A DNA stretch of 64,000 bases from Devosia sp. MC521 (GTDB lineage: Bacteria > Pseudomonadota > Alphaproteobacteria > Rhizobiales > Devosiaceae). Positions 25,271-34,801 of this stretch are shown in pieces. The stretch covers positions 2,637,001 to 2,701,000 of the forward strand of contig NZ_CP059902.1 in NCBI RefSeq assembly GCF_014127105.1, written 5' to 3'. How positions within the stretch are numbered: position 1 is the first letter of the stretch; each line of letters starts with the position of its first letter. Made by a program: the position numbers and the translations under genes. The notes beneath the pieces are model-generated. The model did not search any database and was not told the origin of the DNA. It saw only the letters and a program-made list of their open reading frames with translations.

Positions 25271-25319
25271 GTGGCTAGCCCTCCTAATTCAGAACACATG
25301 TAGAGCGTGAGCCCCAAGG

Positions 25320-26207
25320 TCAAGACCGCTTCATGCTCTCACGCGCCATCACCACCAGTCCGGCCCCCACAACTATGGCCGCGCCGACGAGGGTCAACGG
25401 ATCAATGTGCTCGCCAAAAACGAAATATCCAATGCAGATCGCCCACGGGATCGCCAGATAATTGAACGGCTGAATGACACTCGCCGGAGCCAGCTTGAGC
25501 GCATAGGTCATCAGCCCGTGCCCGGCGATCGTCGTGCCCATGATCGTCACGATAATGGCCAGATGCCACCATCCCATCGGTTGCCAAAAAAACACCCCGA
25601 CGGCACTCGATAGCACCAAGCCAACCACCGCTGTGTAAAGCATAGAGGTCGACGCACTATCGACGCGCGTCACCTTGCGGGTGATGACGATATACACCGC
25701 ATAGAGCGCGGCACTGGCCAAGAGGAACATCGTACCCGTGCCGACCGGAACCATGCCCGGACGCACAATGATCAAAGTCCCAATCAACCCCGCGCCCACG
25801 GCGAAAAAGCGGAATGGACCAACTTTTTCACCCAAAACCGGGATCGCAATCAGCGTCACCAGCAGCGGGTATATGGACGCAATCGCCTGCGCTTCGGCAA
25901 TCCCAACGGAAACCAACCCGAACGCAAAGCACCAGATATCGGCGATAAGAAACACGCCGCGCGCAATCTGCCATTTCGGCGTTTTCGATTGGAAAGCTTT
26001 GCGCAGCGGCGCCTGCCGCGACACCAGCCACAGCGCAAATAAGGCAAAGCCCCAATAGCGCATCATAGCCACTTGGAAGGGCGAATAGTCCTGCACCATC
26101 AGCTTGAAGAGCGCGTCTTGAACCCCAAAAACCAAAACGCAGAAGATCGTCAGGAAGATGCCGCGCCCGATCTGATCGGTACGCGAAAAGTCTGCAGAAA
26201 TGGTCAT
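25320..26207 (-). CDS. EamA-family (DMT superfamily) permease
   Basis: 295 residues with ten predicted helices in two EamA halves, each with the characteristic pattern (VQDALFKLMVQDYSPFQVAM in the first, MTYALKLAPASVIQPFNYLA in the second). Inner-membrane export of an unknown metabolite is likely. The ATG at 26,207 is used; a TTG at 26,222 could add five residues. Confidence 0.87.
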   Translation of the reverse strand: MTISADFSRTDQIGRGIFLTIFCVLVFGVQDALFKLMVQDYSPFQVAMMRYWGFALFALWLVSRQAPLRKAFQSKTPKWQIARGVFLIADIWCFAFGLVSVGIAEAQAIASIYPLLVTLIAIPVLGEKVGPFRFFAVGAGLIGTLIIVRPGMVPVGTGTMFLLASAALYAVYIVITRKVTRVDSASTSMLYTAVVGLVLSSAVGVFFWQPMGWWHLAIIVTIMGTTIAGHGLMTYALKLAPASVIQPFNYLAIPWAICIGYFVFGEHIDPLTLVGAAIVVGAGLVVMARESMKRS

Positions 26208-26384
26208 AGTCTGTACGCTCAAGAAAAAGCGTTCTGCCCCGGTCTACCGCAGAACGCTAAACATCATTATCTCAAGCAAGTGACGCAGACCACAGACGAA
26301 ACCAACTGCCACACGTTGACACACCTTCTCACTATGCACCTGATGCGTTGAACTGAATCGCCGATCCGACCTATTGTGCCGTTG

Positions 26385-27170
26385 ATGTCAAACACACCCG
26401 CTGCTTCGCTCTCGCAAAATCCCGTCGCCTTGGTCACCGGTGCCAATGATCGCATTGGCGCGTGTCTGGCCAAAACACTCGCCGCGTCAGGCTATGCCGT
26501 CATCGTGCATTACCGTTCTGATCCGGAGGGAGCCAATCGAGTTAAGTCGGAGATTGTCGCCGCCGGCGGTCGTGCCGAAGTTCTGCAGGCCAATCTCGCC
26601 GATCGCGCTCAGCGCAGCCATGTGATCGCCAAGGCAGGCGAACCCTTTGGCCCGCTGACCTTGCTCATCAACAACGCATCGATTTTCGAACGCGATAGTA
26701 TTTTCGACGTGTCTGAAGAGCTTTGGGACAAGCATTTCGCCATCCACGCCGAAGTGCCCGTCTTTCTCTCGCGCGACTTTGCCGCCCAACTGCCCGCCGG
26801 GACATCGGGCAATATCATCAACATTCTTGATGAGCGCGTGCTCCACCCGACCCCGGGCTATTTCAGCTATTACCTCTCCAAAGCGGTTCTCTGGACGGCC
26901 ACGCAGACCATGGCGCAAAGCTTGGCTCCCGCCATTCGCGTCAACGCCATCGGCCCCGGCCCCGTCCTCCCTAATGCCCGCCAGACACAAGCCGAGTTTG
27001 AAGAATCGCTCTTGCGCCTTCCCCTTCACACCAGCGCTGGCCCCCAAGAAATCGCTGAAGGGGTGCTCGCGATCCTCTCGATGCGCTCCTACACCGGTCA
27101 AATGCTGGCTCTCGATGGCGGCGAACACTTAAGCTACCTGCCCGAAAGTGGGCTCACGCGACGCAAATGA
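26385..27170 (+). CDS. Short-chain dehydrogenase/reductase, FolM/PTR1-like
   Basis: 261 residues. Rossmann motif [20 protein letters not shown], the HYRSD step typical of NADPH-preferring pteridine reductases, NNASIF, and [11 protein letters not shown] with Y-x-x-x-K. This resembles FolM (dihydromonapterin reductase) more than FabG, but the substrate is unproven. Its stop overlaps the uvrC start by four bases (ATGA), so the two genes are coupled. A GTG at 26,376 could add three residues. Confidence 0.85.
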   Translation: MSNTPAASLSQNPVALVTGANDRIGACLAKTLAASGYAVIVHYRSDPEGANRVKSEIVAAGGRAEVLQANLADRAQRSHVIAKAGEPFGPLTLLINNASIFERDSIFDVSEELWDKHFAIHAEVPVFLSRDFAAQLPAGTSGNIINILDERVLHPTPGYFSYYLSKAVLWTATQTMAQSLAPAIRVNAIGPGPVLPNARQTQAEFEESLLRLPLHTSAGPQEIAEGVLAILSMRSYTGQMLALDGGEHLSYLPESGLTRRK

Positions 27171-29044
27171 GCACCGACCAGACACCTCAGGCGGGCCCGG
27201 AAGTCATCAAGGCTTTCGTGCGCACGCTACCTTCTGCACCCGGCGTCTATCGCATGCTCGATGCCGAAGGCGCCGTCATGTATGTGGGCAAAGCGCGCTC
27301 GCTAAAGTCGCGCGTCACCAATTACACGCGGCCTGAGGCCCTGCCCGTTCGTCTGCAGCGCATGATCGCCGCGACCGTCAGCATGGAGTTCGTCCGCACC
27401 GAAACCGAGTCTGAGGCCCTTCTGCTTGAAGCCAATATGGTCAAGCGCCTGCGCCCTCGGTACAACGTGCTGCTGCGCGACGATAAAAGCTTCCCCTACA
27501 TCATGATCGCCACCGATCACGAAGCGCCCGAGCTCACCAAACACCGCGGGGCCAGACGCCGGAAGGGGCACTACTTTGGCCCATTTGCCTCGGCCAGCGC
27601 TGTTAACCGCACCATAGCCAGTCTTCAGCGCGCCTTTTTGCTGCGCAATTGCTCTGACAGTTTTTACGCCGGGCGCACACGTCCGTGCCTGCAATACCAA
27701 ATCAAGCGCTGCGCCGGTCCCTGCACTCGTGAAATCAGCCTTGAGGGCTATGCCGGCCTCGTTGAGGACGCGCGCCTTTTTCTCACCGGCAAGTCACGCG
27801 CCGTGCAGGACCACTTGCAAAAAGACATGGCGCAAGCCGCCGAAGACCTCGATTTTGAGCGCGCCGCCGTCATCCGCGACCGCTTATCGGCCTTGGCCCT
27901 TATCCAGTCGCAGGGCGACTCGACGGCGCAATCGGTCGAAGAAGCTGACGTCTTTGCCATCCACCATGAAGGTGGCCAGTTCTGCGTGCAGGTGTTCTTC
28001 TTCCGCGCATTCCAAAACTGGGGCAATTATCCTTACCGCCCCAAGGCCGACATCACCCTCACGGACGAGGAAGTGTTGGAGAGCTTCCTCATCCAATTCT
28101 ACGAGGACCGCCCGCCGCCGCGACTGATCCTGCTCAGCCACAATTTGGCCGAAACAGAACTGCTCGAAGAAGCTCTCGCCACGCGTGCGGGCCGCAAGGT
28201 TCGTATCGAAGTGCCGCAGCGCGGCGAGAAAAAAGATCTCGTCAATCACGCGCTGCAAAACGCCAAGGAAGCCCTCAGCCGTCAACTTGCCGAGGGTGCC
28301 TCAAACCGCAGCCTGCTCGAAGGCGTGGCTGAAGCCTTTGGTCTTGAGCGCGTGCCTCGCCGCATCGAAACCTATGACAATTCCCATATTTCGGGCACCA
28401 ATCAGGTGGGTGCTATGGTGGTTGCGGGTGAAGACGGCTTTTCCAAAAAGCACTATCGCACCTTCAACATCAAATCCGACATCGCGCCGGGCGACGACTT
28501 TGGCATGATGCGCGAAGTGCTCACCCGCCGCTTCTCTCGGCTCGCTGTTGAAAGTGAAACAGACGCTGAAGACGATGCCACTGGCATGCCAGATTGGCCC
28601 GATGTGGTCTTCATCGACGGTGGTGCAGGCCAGCTGAACGCCGTCAAGGAAGTGATCGCTACGCTCAACCTGCCCAAGGAAGTGACCTTCATTGGCATCG
28701 CCAAGGGCGAAGACCGCGACGCCGGGCGCGAAAAATTCCACATGGAAGGTCGCGAGGCTTTCATGCTGCCCCACCGCGATCCGGTCCTCTACTATGTGCA
28801 GCGTATCCGCGACGAAGCCCACCGCTTCGCCATCGGGACTCACCGCGCCAAGCGCAAGAAAGATCAGATCAAAAATCCGCTCGACGAAATCGACGGAATT
28901 GGTCCCACCCGCAAGCGTGCCTTGCTCAATCATTTCGGCTCGGCCAAGGCAGTTTCCCGCGCATCGCTTGCAGATTTACAAGCCGTTCCAACGATTTCTG
29001 CCGCCATCGCCCAGCTGGTTTACGACCATTTCAACCAGGCCTAG
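27167..29044 (+). CDS. uvrC: Excinuclease ABC subunit C
   Basis: UvrC makes both incisions in nucleotide excision repair. 625 residues, full length. It contains an N-terminal GIY-YIG nuclease ([20 protein letters not shown] ... SLKSRVTNY), the cysteine cluster [10 protein letters not shown], a UVR motif ([20 protein letters not shown]), the RNase H-like C-nuclease ([42 protein letters not shown]) and C-terminal HhH motifs. No GTTC-N7-GTTC box was spotted before it, unlike uvrB. Confidence 0.97.
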   Translation: MSTDQTPQAGPEVIKAFVRTLPSAPGVYRMLDAEGAVMYVGKARSLKSRVTNYTRPEALPVRLQRMIAATVSMEFVRTETESEALLLEANMVKRLRPRYNVLLRDDKSFPYIMIATDHEAPELTKHRGARRRKGHYFGPFASASAVNRTIASLQRAFLLRNCSDSFYAGRTRPCLQYQIKRCAGPCTREISLEGYAGLVEDARLFLTGKSRAVQDHLQKDMAQAAEDLDFERAAVIRDRLSALALIQSQGDSTAQSVEEADVFAIHHEGGQFCVQVFFFRAFQNWGNYPYRPKADITLTDEEVLESFLIQFYEDRPPPRLILLSHNLAETELLEEALATRAGRKVRIEVPQRGEKKDLVNHALQNAKEALSRQLAEGASNRSLLEGVAEAFGLERVPRRIETYDNSHISGTNQVGAMVVAGEDGFSKKHYRTFNIKSDIAPGDDFGMMREVLTRRFSRLAVESETDAEDDATGMPDWPDVVFIDGGAGQLNAVKEVIATLNLPKEVTFIGIAKGEDRDAGREKFHMEGREAFMLPHRDPVLYYVQRIRDEAHRFAIGTHRAKRKKDQIKNPLDEIDGIGPTRKRALLNHFGSAKAVSRASLADLQAVPTISAAIAQLVYDHFNQA

Positions 29045-29084
29045 GCCTTATACCAAAGCCGTAATCAGGCGCGGCGTTTAGGAC

Positions 29085-29122
29085 TCGACAAACCCGCCGC
29101 GCCTCATCTACAAATTGTGCCA
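29085..29122 (+). promoter_or_regulatory. Candidate promoter giving a leaderless leader peptide
   Basis: TCGACA (29,085-29,090), an 18-base spacer and TACAAA (29,109-29,114) would place the transcript start at about the leader ATG (29,122), which has no RBS. A leaderless start like that of rhizobial trpL would fit. Weak elements, so this is only a proposal. Confidence 0.4.
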
Positions 29123-29196
29123 TGATCAACGCAGCAACCTTTTACTGGTACTTTAGCTATCCGCTCCCGGCGGAGGCTATCGCGCGCGCATCCTGA
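29122..29196 (+). CDS. Aromatic-rich leader peptide of the DAHP synthase gene
   Basis: A 24-residue peptide, MINAATFYWYFSYPLPAEAI then ARAS. The run F-Y-W-Y-F-S-Y places six aromatic codons (TTT TAC TGG TAC TTT, then TAT) within seven positions, which is far from random and covers all three end products of the shikimate-derived pathways. It is followed by a terminator and a competing antiterminator, the classic attenuator layout. Stalling on any of the three charged tRNAs would raise transcription of the DAHP synthase gene. It lies in the 246-base gap between uvrC and that gene. Confidence 0.78.
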   Translation: MINAATFYWYFSYPLPAEAIARAS

Positions 29197-29255
29197 TCAG
29201 ACAAAATCAGTAAGCAAATCGCAAGCCAGCCGCCCGAACCCGAGGCGGCTTTTTT
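29169..29255 (+). promoter_or_regulatory. Transcription attenuator (antiterminator/terminator)
   Basis: Terminator: AGCCGCC (29,228-29,234) pairs with GGCGGCT (29,244-29,250), followed by six Ts. Antiterminator: GGCGG-A-GGCT (29,169-29,178), inside the leader ORF, can pair with AGCC-AG-CCGCC (29,224-29,234), taking up the terminator's 5' arm. A short hairpin CCGC-TCCCG-GCGG (29,161-29,173) could in turn block the antiterminator when the ribosome is not stalled. The pairings are seen directly; the switch is inferred. Confidence 0.7.
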
Positions 29256-29290
29256 CTTGGCCGCCTTGATACAAAATCAAGAGACGCCAA

Positions 29291-30364
29291 ATGCTTAAAT
29301 CGACTGACGACCTTCGCATCACCAATATCCAGCCGCTGACCACCCCAATTGAGGTTATGCGCCAGCATCCGCGCACCGACGCGGCCACGCGCACCGTTCT
29401 CGCGGCCCGTCACGACTTCCACAACATCCTGACCGGTCAAGACGACCGTTTGGCTGTTGTTGTTGGCCCCTGCTCGATCCATGATCCCAAGGCCGCGATT
29501 GAATACGCAAAGCTGCTCGCTCCTCTGCGTGAGAAGCTCGGCGATCGTCTCGAAATCATCATGCGTGTCTATTTCGAAAAGCCGCGTACCACTGTGGGCT
29601 GGAAGGGTCTGATCAACGATCCAGACCTCGACGGTAGCTTCAACATCAATCAGGGCCTGCACACCGCCCGCGCGCTGCTTCTCGAAGTAAACAACCTCGG
29701 CCTGCCCGCCGCTTGCGAATTCCTCGACATGACCACCCCGCAATACATTGCGGACCTGGTGTCCTGGGCTGCAATCGGTGCACGCACCACAGAAAGCCAG
29801 ATCCACCGCGAACTGTCGTCCGGCCTCTCCTGCCCCGTCGGCTTCAAGAACGGCACCGATGGTAACGTCAAGATCGCGCTCGACGCTGTGCTCTCCGCCT
29901 CCCAGCCACACCATTTCCTGGCCGTGACCAAGGACGGCCGTTCCGCCATCGCAGCAACTGCTGGCAACGAAGACTGCCACATCATTCTACGCGGCGGCAA
30001 AACCACCAATTACGATGCTGACAGCGTCAACGCTGCCGCAGAGCTGGCTAAGAAGAACGGCGTCAACCCGGCGATCATGATCGACGCGAGCCACGCCAAT
30101 TCCTCTAAGAAGCCAGAAAACCAGCCACTGGTTCTCGGCGAGATCGGCACGCAGGTCGCCTCCGGCGACAAGCGCATCATCGGTGTGATGATCGAGTCCA
30201 ACCTCGTCGCTGGCCGTCAGGATTTGGTTGAAGGTCAGGACCTCGTCTACGGCCAGTCGATCACCGACGGCTGCATTGATTGGGCAACCACCGTCACCAC
30301 CCTCGAAGCACTGGCCGAATCCGTCACCCAGCGCCGCGCCATCAACTCCCAAGCCGTGGCATAA
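29291..30364 (+). CDS. aroG: 3-deoxy-7-phosphoheptulonate (DAHP) synthase, class I
   Basis: Condenses phosphoenolpyruvate and erythrose 4-phosphate, the first shikimate-pathway step. 357 residues, as in AroF/G/H. Motifs: VVGPCSIHDPKAAIEYAKLL, KPRTTVGWKGLINDPDLDGS, TESQIHRELSSGLSCPVGFK, HFLAVTKDG, ILRGGKTTNYD and MIDASHANSSKKPENQ. Feedback specificity cannot be read; the symbol aroG means the class only. Preceded by an attenuator with an F/Y/W-rich leader peptide. Confidence 0.95.
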   Translation: MLKSTDDLRITNIQPLTTPIEVMRQHPRTDAATRTVLAARHDFHNILTGQDDRLAVVVGPCSIHDPKAAIEYAKLLAPLREKLGDRLEIIMRVYFEKPRTTVGWKGLINDPDLDGSFNINQGLHTARALLLEVNNLGLPAACEFLDMTTPQYIADLVSWAAIGARTTESQIHRELSSGLSCPVGFKNGTDGNVKIALDAVLSASQPHHFLAVTKDGRSAIAATAGNEDCHIILRGGKTTNYDADSVNAAAELAKKNGVNPAIMIDASHANSSKKPENQPLVLGEIGTQVASGDKRIIGVMIESNLVAGRQDLVEGQDLVYGQSITDGCIDWATTVTTLEALAESVTQRRAINSQAVA

Positions 30365-30404
30365 GCGCCTCGTAGAGGCCCCCTCACCCCAAAAACGCGA
30401 TCCC

Positions 30405-30439
30405 ATCCCTCCCCCTACCAGGGGGAGGCTAGGTGGGGG
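30405..30439 (+). repeat. G/C-rich intergenic repeat, copy 4
   Basis: ATCCCTCCCCCTACCAGGGG, then GAGGCTAGGTGGGGG. Almost identical to copy 2; it fills the gap between the DAHP synthase gene and pgsA. Confidence 0.78.
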
Positions 30440-30529
30440 TGGCGCAACAGCCCCAACCTCCCCCACATCCCAGTGCCCAAACGCACCTCTCCCCTTGACC
30501 CCCGACGCCGAACCCTGTTCTCTCGCGCC

Positions 30530-31099
30530 ATGGCACAGAACCCGCTCTTCCTCGTCCCCAACATCATCACCATTGCCCGCATTCTGGCGATCATTCCCAT
30601 TGTTGCGCTGGTGATGAGCGGCGACCCGACGCTCCGCTGGGTGGCCCTTGTCCTTTATGTCGTTGCCGCCGCCAGCGATTGGCTGGACGGCTATCTGGCC
30701 CGCGCGTGGAACCAGTATTCCGACCTTGGCCGCATGCTCGACCCCATTGCCGACAAGCTCTTGGTCAATATCCTCATTGCAGCTCTGGCATGGGACGGCA
30801 GCCTCAGCGGCCTCGACATGATCCCGGCCATTGCCATCATTTTCCGCGAAACCTTCATTCCGGGTCTGCGCGAGTTCTTGGGCAATACCGCCGTCGTCCT
30901 GCCCGTCAGCCAGCTCGCCAAATGGAAAACGACGATACAGCTCGTCGCCCTCGCAGCCGTTCTGTTCGCAGGAAACGTTCCGCAAGCTGAAATCGTCGCC
31001 AGCCTTCTCCTCTGGGCCGCAGGCGTCATCACGCTCCTCACCGGCTGGAATTATCTGCGCGCCTCCTGGCCGCATCTTTCCGGCATCGGCAGAAAATGA
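30530..31099 (+). CDS. pgsA: CDP-diacylglycerol-glycerol-3-phosphate phosphatidyltransferase
   Basis: Makes phosphatidylglycerophosphate for phosphatidylglycerol. 189 residues with the full CDP-alcohol phosphotransferase motif D-x2-DG-x2-AR-x8-G-x3-D-x3-D (DWLDGYLARAWNQYSDLGRM LDPIADK spans it). About five helices. The ATG at 30,530 is used rather than an upstream frame extension. It begins the pgsA-moaD-moaE operon; the moaD start overlaps its stop. Confidence 0.93.
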   Translation: MAQNPLFLVPNIITIARILAIIPIVALVMSGDPTLRWVALVLYVVAAASDWLDGYLARAWNQYSDLGRMLDPIADKLLVNILIAALAWDGSLSGLDMIPAIAIIFRETFIPGLREFLGNTAVVLPVSQLAKWKTTIQLVALAAVLFAGNVPQAEIVASLLLWAAGVITLLTGWNYLRASWPHLSGIGRK

Positions 31100-31347
31100 A
31101 AATTCTCTACTTTGCTTGGCTGCGCGAGCGCCTCAATCGCGCCAGCGATGAGGTGTCTCCGCCTGCAGAGGTGGTGACACTCAACGATCTCATCGCTTGG
31201 CTCCGCGCCAATGACGAAGTGCTCGACCACGCTATGCAAAATACCAAAATTTTCAAACTCGCCCGCGATGCCAAAATAGCGGCTTGGGATACACCCATCG
31301 GCGATGCCAAAGAAATCGCCATCCTCCCGCCCATGACAGGCGGCTAA
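31096..31347 (+). CDS. moaD: Molybdopterin synthase small subunit
   Basis: 83 residues with a ubiquitin-like fold and C-terminal PPMTGG, the GG tail that carries thiocarboxylate sulfur for molybdopterin. MKILYFAWLRERLNRASDEV at the N-terminus is typical. It overlaps the pgsA stop (ATGA) and precedes moaE by three bases. Confidence 0.94.
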   Translation: MKILYFAWLRERLNRASDEVSPPAEVVTLNDLIAWLRANDEVLDHAMQNTKIFKLARDAKIAAWDTPIGDAKEIAILPPMTGG

Positions 31348-31350
31348 AGC

Positions 31351-31797
31351 ATGATCCGCGTCACCACCGAAGCCTTCGATCAAGGCGCAGAGGCAAATGC
31401 CTTCATTGGCCGACACACTGAGGCGGGCGCACTCGTCACCTTCACCGGCCTTGTTCGCTCTCTGCCGTCAGACCCGATCTCGGCCCTGATCCTAGAGTGC
31501 TACGAGGAACTGGCCCTCAACCAACTTACCGCCATTCGTGACGCAGCGATCACTCGCTTCGCCCTCACCGACGCGGCCATCATCCATCGCTACGGACGCC
31601 TGGTTCCGGGCGAAACCATCATGATGGTCATGACGCTCGCGCCCCACCGTCAGGCCGCCTTCGATGGCGCGCAATTTTTGATGGACTACCTCAAAACCGA
31701 CGCGCCCTTTTGGAAACAGGAAGAAACCGCGTCGGGCCTGCGCTGGGTCGACGCCAAATCAACCGACGACACCGCGCGCGATCGCTGGCAGGGCTAA
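31351..31797 (+). CDS. moaE: Molybdopterin synthase catalytic subunit
   Basis: 148 residues. It transfers MoaD sulfur to precursor Z (cPMP). Motifs: GALVTFTGLVRSLPSD, LECYEELALNQL, HRYGRLVPGETIMMVMTLAP, HRQAAFDGAQFLMDYLKTDA and PFWKQEE, with the catalytic Lys in the last two. Completes the operon; a terminator follows. Confidence 0.95.
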   Translation: MIRVTTEAFDQGAEANAFIGRHTEAGALVTFTGLVRSLPSDPISALILECYEELALNQLTAIRDAAITRFALTDAAIIHRYGRLVPGETIMMVMTLAPHRQAAFDGAQFLMDYLKTDAPFWKQEETASGLRWVDAKSTDDTARDRWQG

Positions 31798-31815
31798 AGC
31801 CCCCTTCCCGCCAAA

Positions 31816-31848
31816 CAAAAACGCCCACCTTGCGGCGGGCGTTTTCAA
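31816..31848. terminator. Bidirectional terminator
   Basis: AAAAACGCCC ... GGGCGTTTT, with A and T runs, between moaE and convergent ilvE. Confidence 0.85.
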
Positions 31849-31864
31849 TTTCATTCAGCGCTAC

Positions 31865-32758
31865 TTATTCAGCAGCAGCAGCCTTGGCCGGGTGGCTAGC
31901 AGCAGTGTAGAGCTCGATCAGCTCACGGCAGCCATTGCCCGGGGTAAAGCGATATTCGCCAACTTCCGAAACCGGGGTCACTTCTGCAGCCGTACCGGTG
32001 AGGAAGCACTCGTCAAACTCAGCCAGTTCTTCCGGCTGCATATGACGTTCGGTGACAGTGTAACCTGCGTCCTTGGCGAGCTGGATAACGGTCTGACGTG
32101 TAATGCCGTTCAGAATGCAATCCGGTGTCGGGGTGACGATGTTCTTGCCCTTGATGAAGAACACGTTCGCGCCGGTCGCTTCAGCGACATAACCGCGATA
32201 GTCCAGCATCAGCGCGTCAGCATAACCATTGGCCATGGCCGCATCCTTCGAGAGGGTGCAGATCATGTAGAGGCCAGCGGCCTTAGCCGTGTGTGGAATG
32301 GTTGCGGGATCAGGACGGCGCCACTTCGACCACTCAAGGCGAATGCCCTTGAGCTTTTCTTCGGTCGAGAAATAGCTCGGCCAAACCCAAGCCGCGATTG
32401 CGACGTGGACCTTGTTGTTGCGCGCTGGAACCGAAAGTTCCTCAGAGCCGCGCCAGACAACTGGACGCAGATACGCGTCGGTCAGGCCGTTCTTGTCAAG
32501 AACGAGGCGCTTAGCTGCTTCAATTTCTTCTGCCGAGTATGGCAGCTGCATATCGAGCGTTGCTGCCGAACGGATAAGACGCTCAGTATGCTCTGCAGAC
32601 TTGAAGATTTCGCCGCCGTAGCAACGCTCGCCTTCAAACACCGAGCTCGCGTAATGAAGCCCGTGCGTCAGCACGTGAATCTTTGCGTCCTTCCAAGGCT
32701 TGAGTTCGCCGTCAAACCAGATCCAGCCTTCGCGCTGGTCCATTGGCACGCCTGCCAT
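31865..32758 (-). CDS. ilvE: Branched-chain amino-acid aminotransferase
   Basis: 297 residues, class IV PLP enzyme for Ile, Leu and Val. Seen: GWIWFDGELKPWKDAKIHVL, HGLHYASSVFEGERCY, YLRPVVWRGSEELSV, the PLP lysine in ARAVKAAGLY-like HTAKAAGLYMICTLSKDAAM, and the conserved DALMLDYRGYVAEATGANVF and EVTPVSEVGEYRFTPGNG. Monocistronic. The specificity is assigned by family resemblance. Confidence 0.94.
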   Translation of the reverse strand: MAGVPMDQREGWIWFDGELKPWKDAKIHVLTHGLHYASSVFEGERCYGGEIFKSAEHTERLIRSAATLDMQLPYSAEEIEAAKRLVLDKNGLTDAYLRPVVWRGSEELSVPARNNKVHVAIAAWVWPSYFSTEEKLKGIRLEWSKWRRPDPATIPHTAKAAGLYMICTLSKDAAMANGYADALMLDYRGYVAEATGANVFFIKGKNIVTPTPDCILNGITRQTVIQLAKDAGYTVTERHMQPEELAEFDECFLTGTAAEVTPVSEVGEYRFTPGNGCRELIELYTAASHPAKAAAAE

Positions 32759-32894
32759 AGTTCCTACTCCGCAGATTTATGAGCAGCCATCCTCTTGGGT
32801 GGCCATTGCCGCCGATCATGCATAAGGGACATGCCCTTGGCAAACCCGAACACCTTTGGGATAAGACCAAGTGGAAGGCGACAGTGGAGAAACT

Positions 32895-33416
32895 ATGCCT
32901 GCGGACGCAAACAATGTCAACAAGGCTGACATAAATTCAGCAACGCTGGAGCATGCTGACCTGCCGCTCGACATCATGGGGCTTTTCTTTTTTGCCTACA
33001 GGGACTTCACTGCCGACGCGGATGCGGTCTTGGAGCGTCAGGAATTCGGCCGCGCTCACCACCGCGTGCTTTATTTTGTAAATTTACGTCCAGGCATGTC
33101 GGTAGCCGATCTTCTCGACATCTTGAAAATCACCAAGCAGAGTCTCGCCCGCGTGCTGCGACAACTGGTGGATAACGGTTATATCGAGCAACGCACCGGA
33201 CAATCGGATCGTCGCCAACGCCTGCTTTACGCCACGGACAAGGGCCGCGAGTTTTTCGCAGTGCTGTCTTCGACTCAGGCGAGCCGCATTAAATCCTCTA
33301 TCGCGGCCCTCCCCCCTGACGCTGCCGACATCGTCCGTAAGTTTCTCGTTGGCATGGTCGACACCGAAGATCACCGTAAGCTCGACCAGCTCAGCCTCAC
33401 GACAAAACTCAAGTAA
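32895..33416 (+). CDS. MarR-family transcriptional regulator
   Basis: 173 residues. Winged HTH: HHRVLYFVNLRPGMSVADLL, ILKITKQSLARVLRQLVDNG, YIEQRTGQSDRRQRLLYATD with the D-R-R wing. The ATG at 32,895 is preferred over a GTG at 32,871. It lies next to, and divergent from, ilvE; the target is unknown. Confidence 0.88.
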   Translation: MPADANNVNKADINSATLEHADLPLDIMGLFFFAYRDFTADADAVLERQEFGRAHHRVLYFVNLRPGMSVADLLDILKITKQSLARVLRQLVDNGYIEQRTGQSDRRQRLLYATDKGREFFAVLSSTQASRIKSSIAALPPDAADIVRKFLVGMVDTEDHRKLDQLSLTTKLK

Positions 33417-33417
33417 A

Positions 33418-33446
33418 ATGGCCCCCAAGCACTGTGCTTGGAGGCC
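33418..33446. terminator. Hairpin between convergent genes
   Basis: TGGCCCCCAAGCAC pairs imperfectly with TGCTTGGAGGCCA around a two-base loop. No T run, so termination is likely but weak. Confidence 0.5.
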
Positions 33447-33479
33447 ATCGCTTATCTCTGTCTCTCGCTGGTTGCGGGC

Positions 33480-34301
33480 TTAGCCGCGGCCCAGCTCTTC
33501 GCTGCGCAGCTTTGCCGCTCCCACGGCCCGCTCCATCAGCGGCGTCAGACCGTCGTCGGCCATCAGCACATTGAGCGCCGCAAAAGTGGTGCCGTTCGGC
33601 GAGGTCACGTTCTGGCGCAACACGCTGGCCGGTGCCGGGTCGGCCTCCATCAACGCTGCCGAACCAATCACCGTCTGGCGCGCCAGTTTCATGGCGATGT
33701 GCTCAGGAAGCCCCTGCGCCACACCAGCTGCCGCCATAGCCTCAACCATATTGAACACATAGGCCGGGCCTGAACCCGAAACCGCGGTAACGATGTCGAG
33801 GTCGCCTTCCTTGTCGAACCACAGGACCATGCCTGCAGCCGCCAACAGCGCATCAGCCGCAGCGCGATCCTCAACGGAAGCGCCCGACCCTGCGACTGCG
33901 CCCGTCACACCCTTGCCCAACTGAGCCGGGGTATTGGGCATAGTGCGCACCACACGGTCTGTCCCCAAACCCGCCGACAGCTTTTCAATCGAAATACCGG
34001 CGGCAATGGAGAGAACCAGCGTATGTGAACCAATCACGGGCGCGAGGCTGTCCATCACGGGCCCGATCACTTGCGGTTTAACCGCCAGAACCAACACATT
34101 TGGCTGAAGACCAAAGGCTTCTTTATTGACGACAATGCCATTGTCCGCCGCCAAAGCCAGCGCTTGCTCGCTGGGGTTGGGATCAACCAACACCAGGTTC
34201 GACGCCGGAAATCCAGCCCCGAGCCAGCCTTCCGCCAGTGCCAAGCCCATCTTGCCGGCACCAACCAGCATGACCGGACCCAAATTTTGCAAATTCGTCA
34301 T
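33480..34301 (-). CDS. proC: Pyrroline-5-carboxylate reductase
   Basis: Reduces pyrroline-5-carboxylate to proline. 273 residues. The N-terminal NADPH motif VMLVGAGKMGLALAEG (10-25), VLAVKPQ, RTMPNTPAQLGKGVTG, and the C-terminal DIVTAVSGSGPAYVFNMVEA and LRQNVTSPNGTTFAALNVL are clear. It starts in a 4-base overlap with the upstream ybjN-like gene, so the two are coupled. Confidence 0.96.
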   Translation of the reverse strand: MTNLQNLGPVMLVGAGKMGLALAEGWLGAGFPASNLVLVDPNPSEQALALAADNGIVVNKEAFGLQPNVLVLAVKPQVIGPVMDSLAPVIGSHTLVLSIAAGISIEKLSAGLGTDRVVRTMPNTPAQLGKGVTGAVAGSGASVEDRAAADALLAAAGMVLWFDKEGDLDIVTAVSGSGPAYVFNMVEAMAAAGVAQGLPEHIAMKLARQTVIGSAALMEADPAPASVLRQNVTSPNGTTFAALNVLMADDGLTPLMERAVGAAKLRSEELGRG

Positions 34302-34801
34302 CAGGCTTCGCCTACCGTCTCAAACATCACATGGCTCAGAGCGTCTGCGGCTGATTTGCCAGCCCACACGACGAACTGGAACGCCTGATAATACAGATCG
34401 CAGGATTCGCTGGCCGAACGAAGCAGCGCTTCACACTGCTGGGGCGACACATCCGCGCCACCGGTGAGCAGGTGCGAATTCCGGAACAAGACGACGCCTT
34501 CCTTGTGCCAAGCGTCGAAGTGGCCAATCCAAAGTTGTTCGTTGATGAGGCTGATCAGTTGTTTGATTTCAGCGCGCCGCGCTTCGGGAACTTTCAAGTC
34601 AAAGGCACAGGCAATGTGCAGACTTTCCAGATCCTGCATCCAGTTGAACGACACATGATAGTCGCTCCACCCTCCGCGTACTGAAATAGAAATCTCGTCC
34701 GCGTCCTGACGTTCAAACGTCCAGTCGTTGATCGAAGCGATGTGCTCGACTAGGTCCACCGGGTGGGACATCCGATCGGGCTCGAATTCAATCAGAGACA
34801 T
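34301..34801 (-). CDS. YbjN domain protein
   Basis: 166 residues. HIASINDWTFERQDADEISI, VRGGWSDYHVSFNWMQDLES, LKVPEARRAEIKQLISLINE and GVVLFRNSHLLTGG match the YbjN (DUF1790-type) family of cytosolic proteins found near proC in many Alphaproteobacteria. The role is unknown. The stop overlaps the proC start. Confidence 0.85.
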   Translation of the reverse strand: MSLIEFEPDRMSHPVDLVEHIASINDWTFERQDADEISISVRGGWSDYHVSFNWMQDLESLHIACAFDLKVPEARRAEIKQLISLINEQLWIGHFDAWHKEGVVLFRNSHLLTGGADVSPQQCEALLRSASESCDLYYQAFQFVVWAGKSAADALSHVMFETVGEA

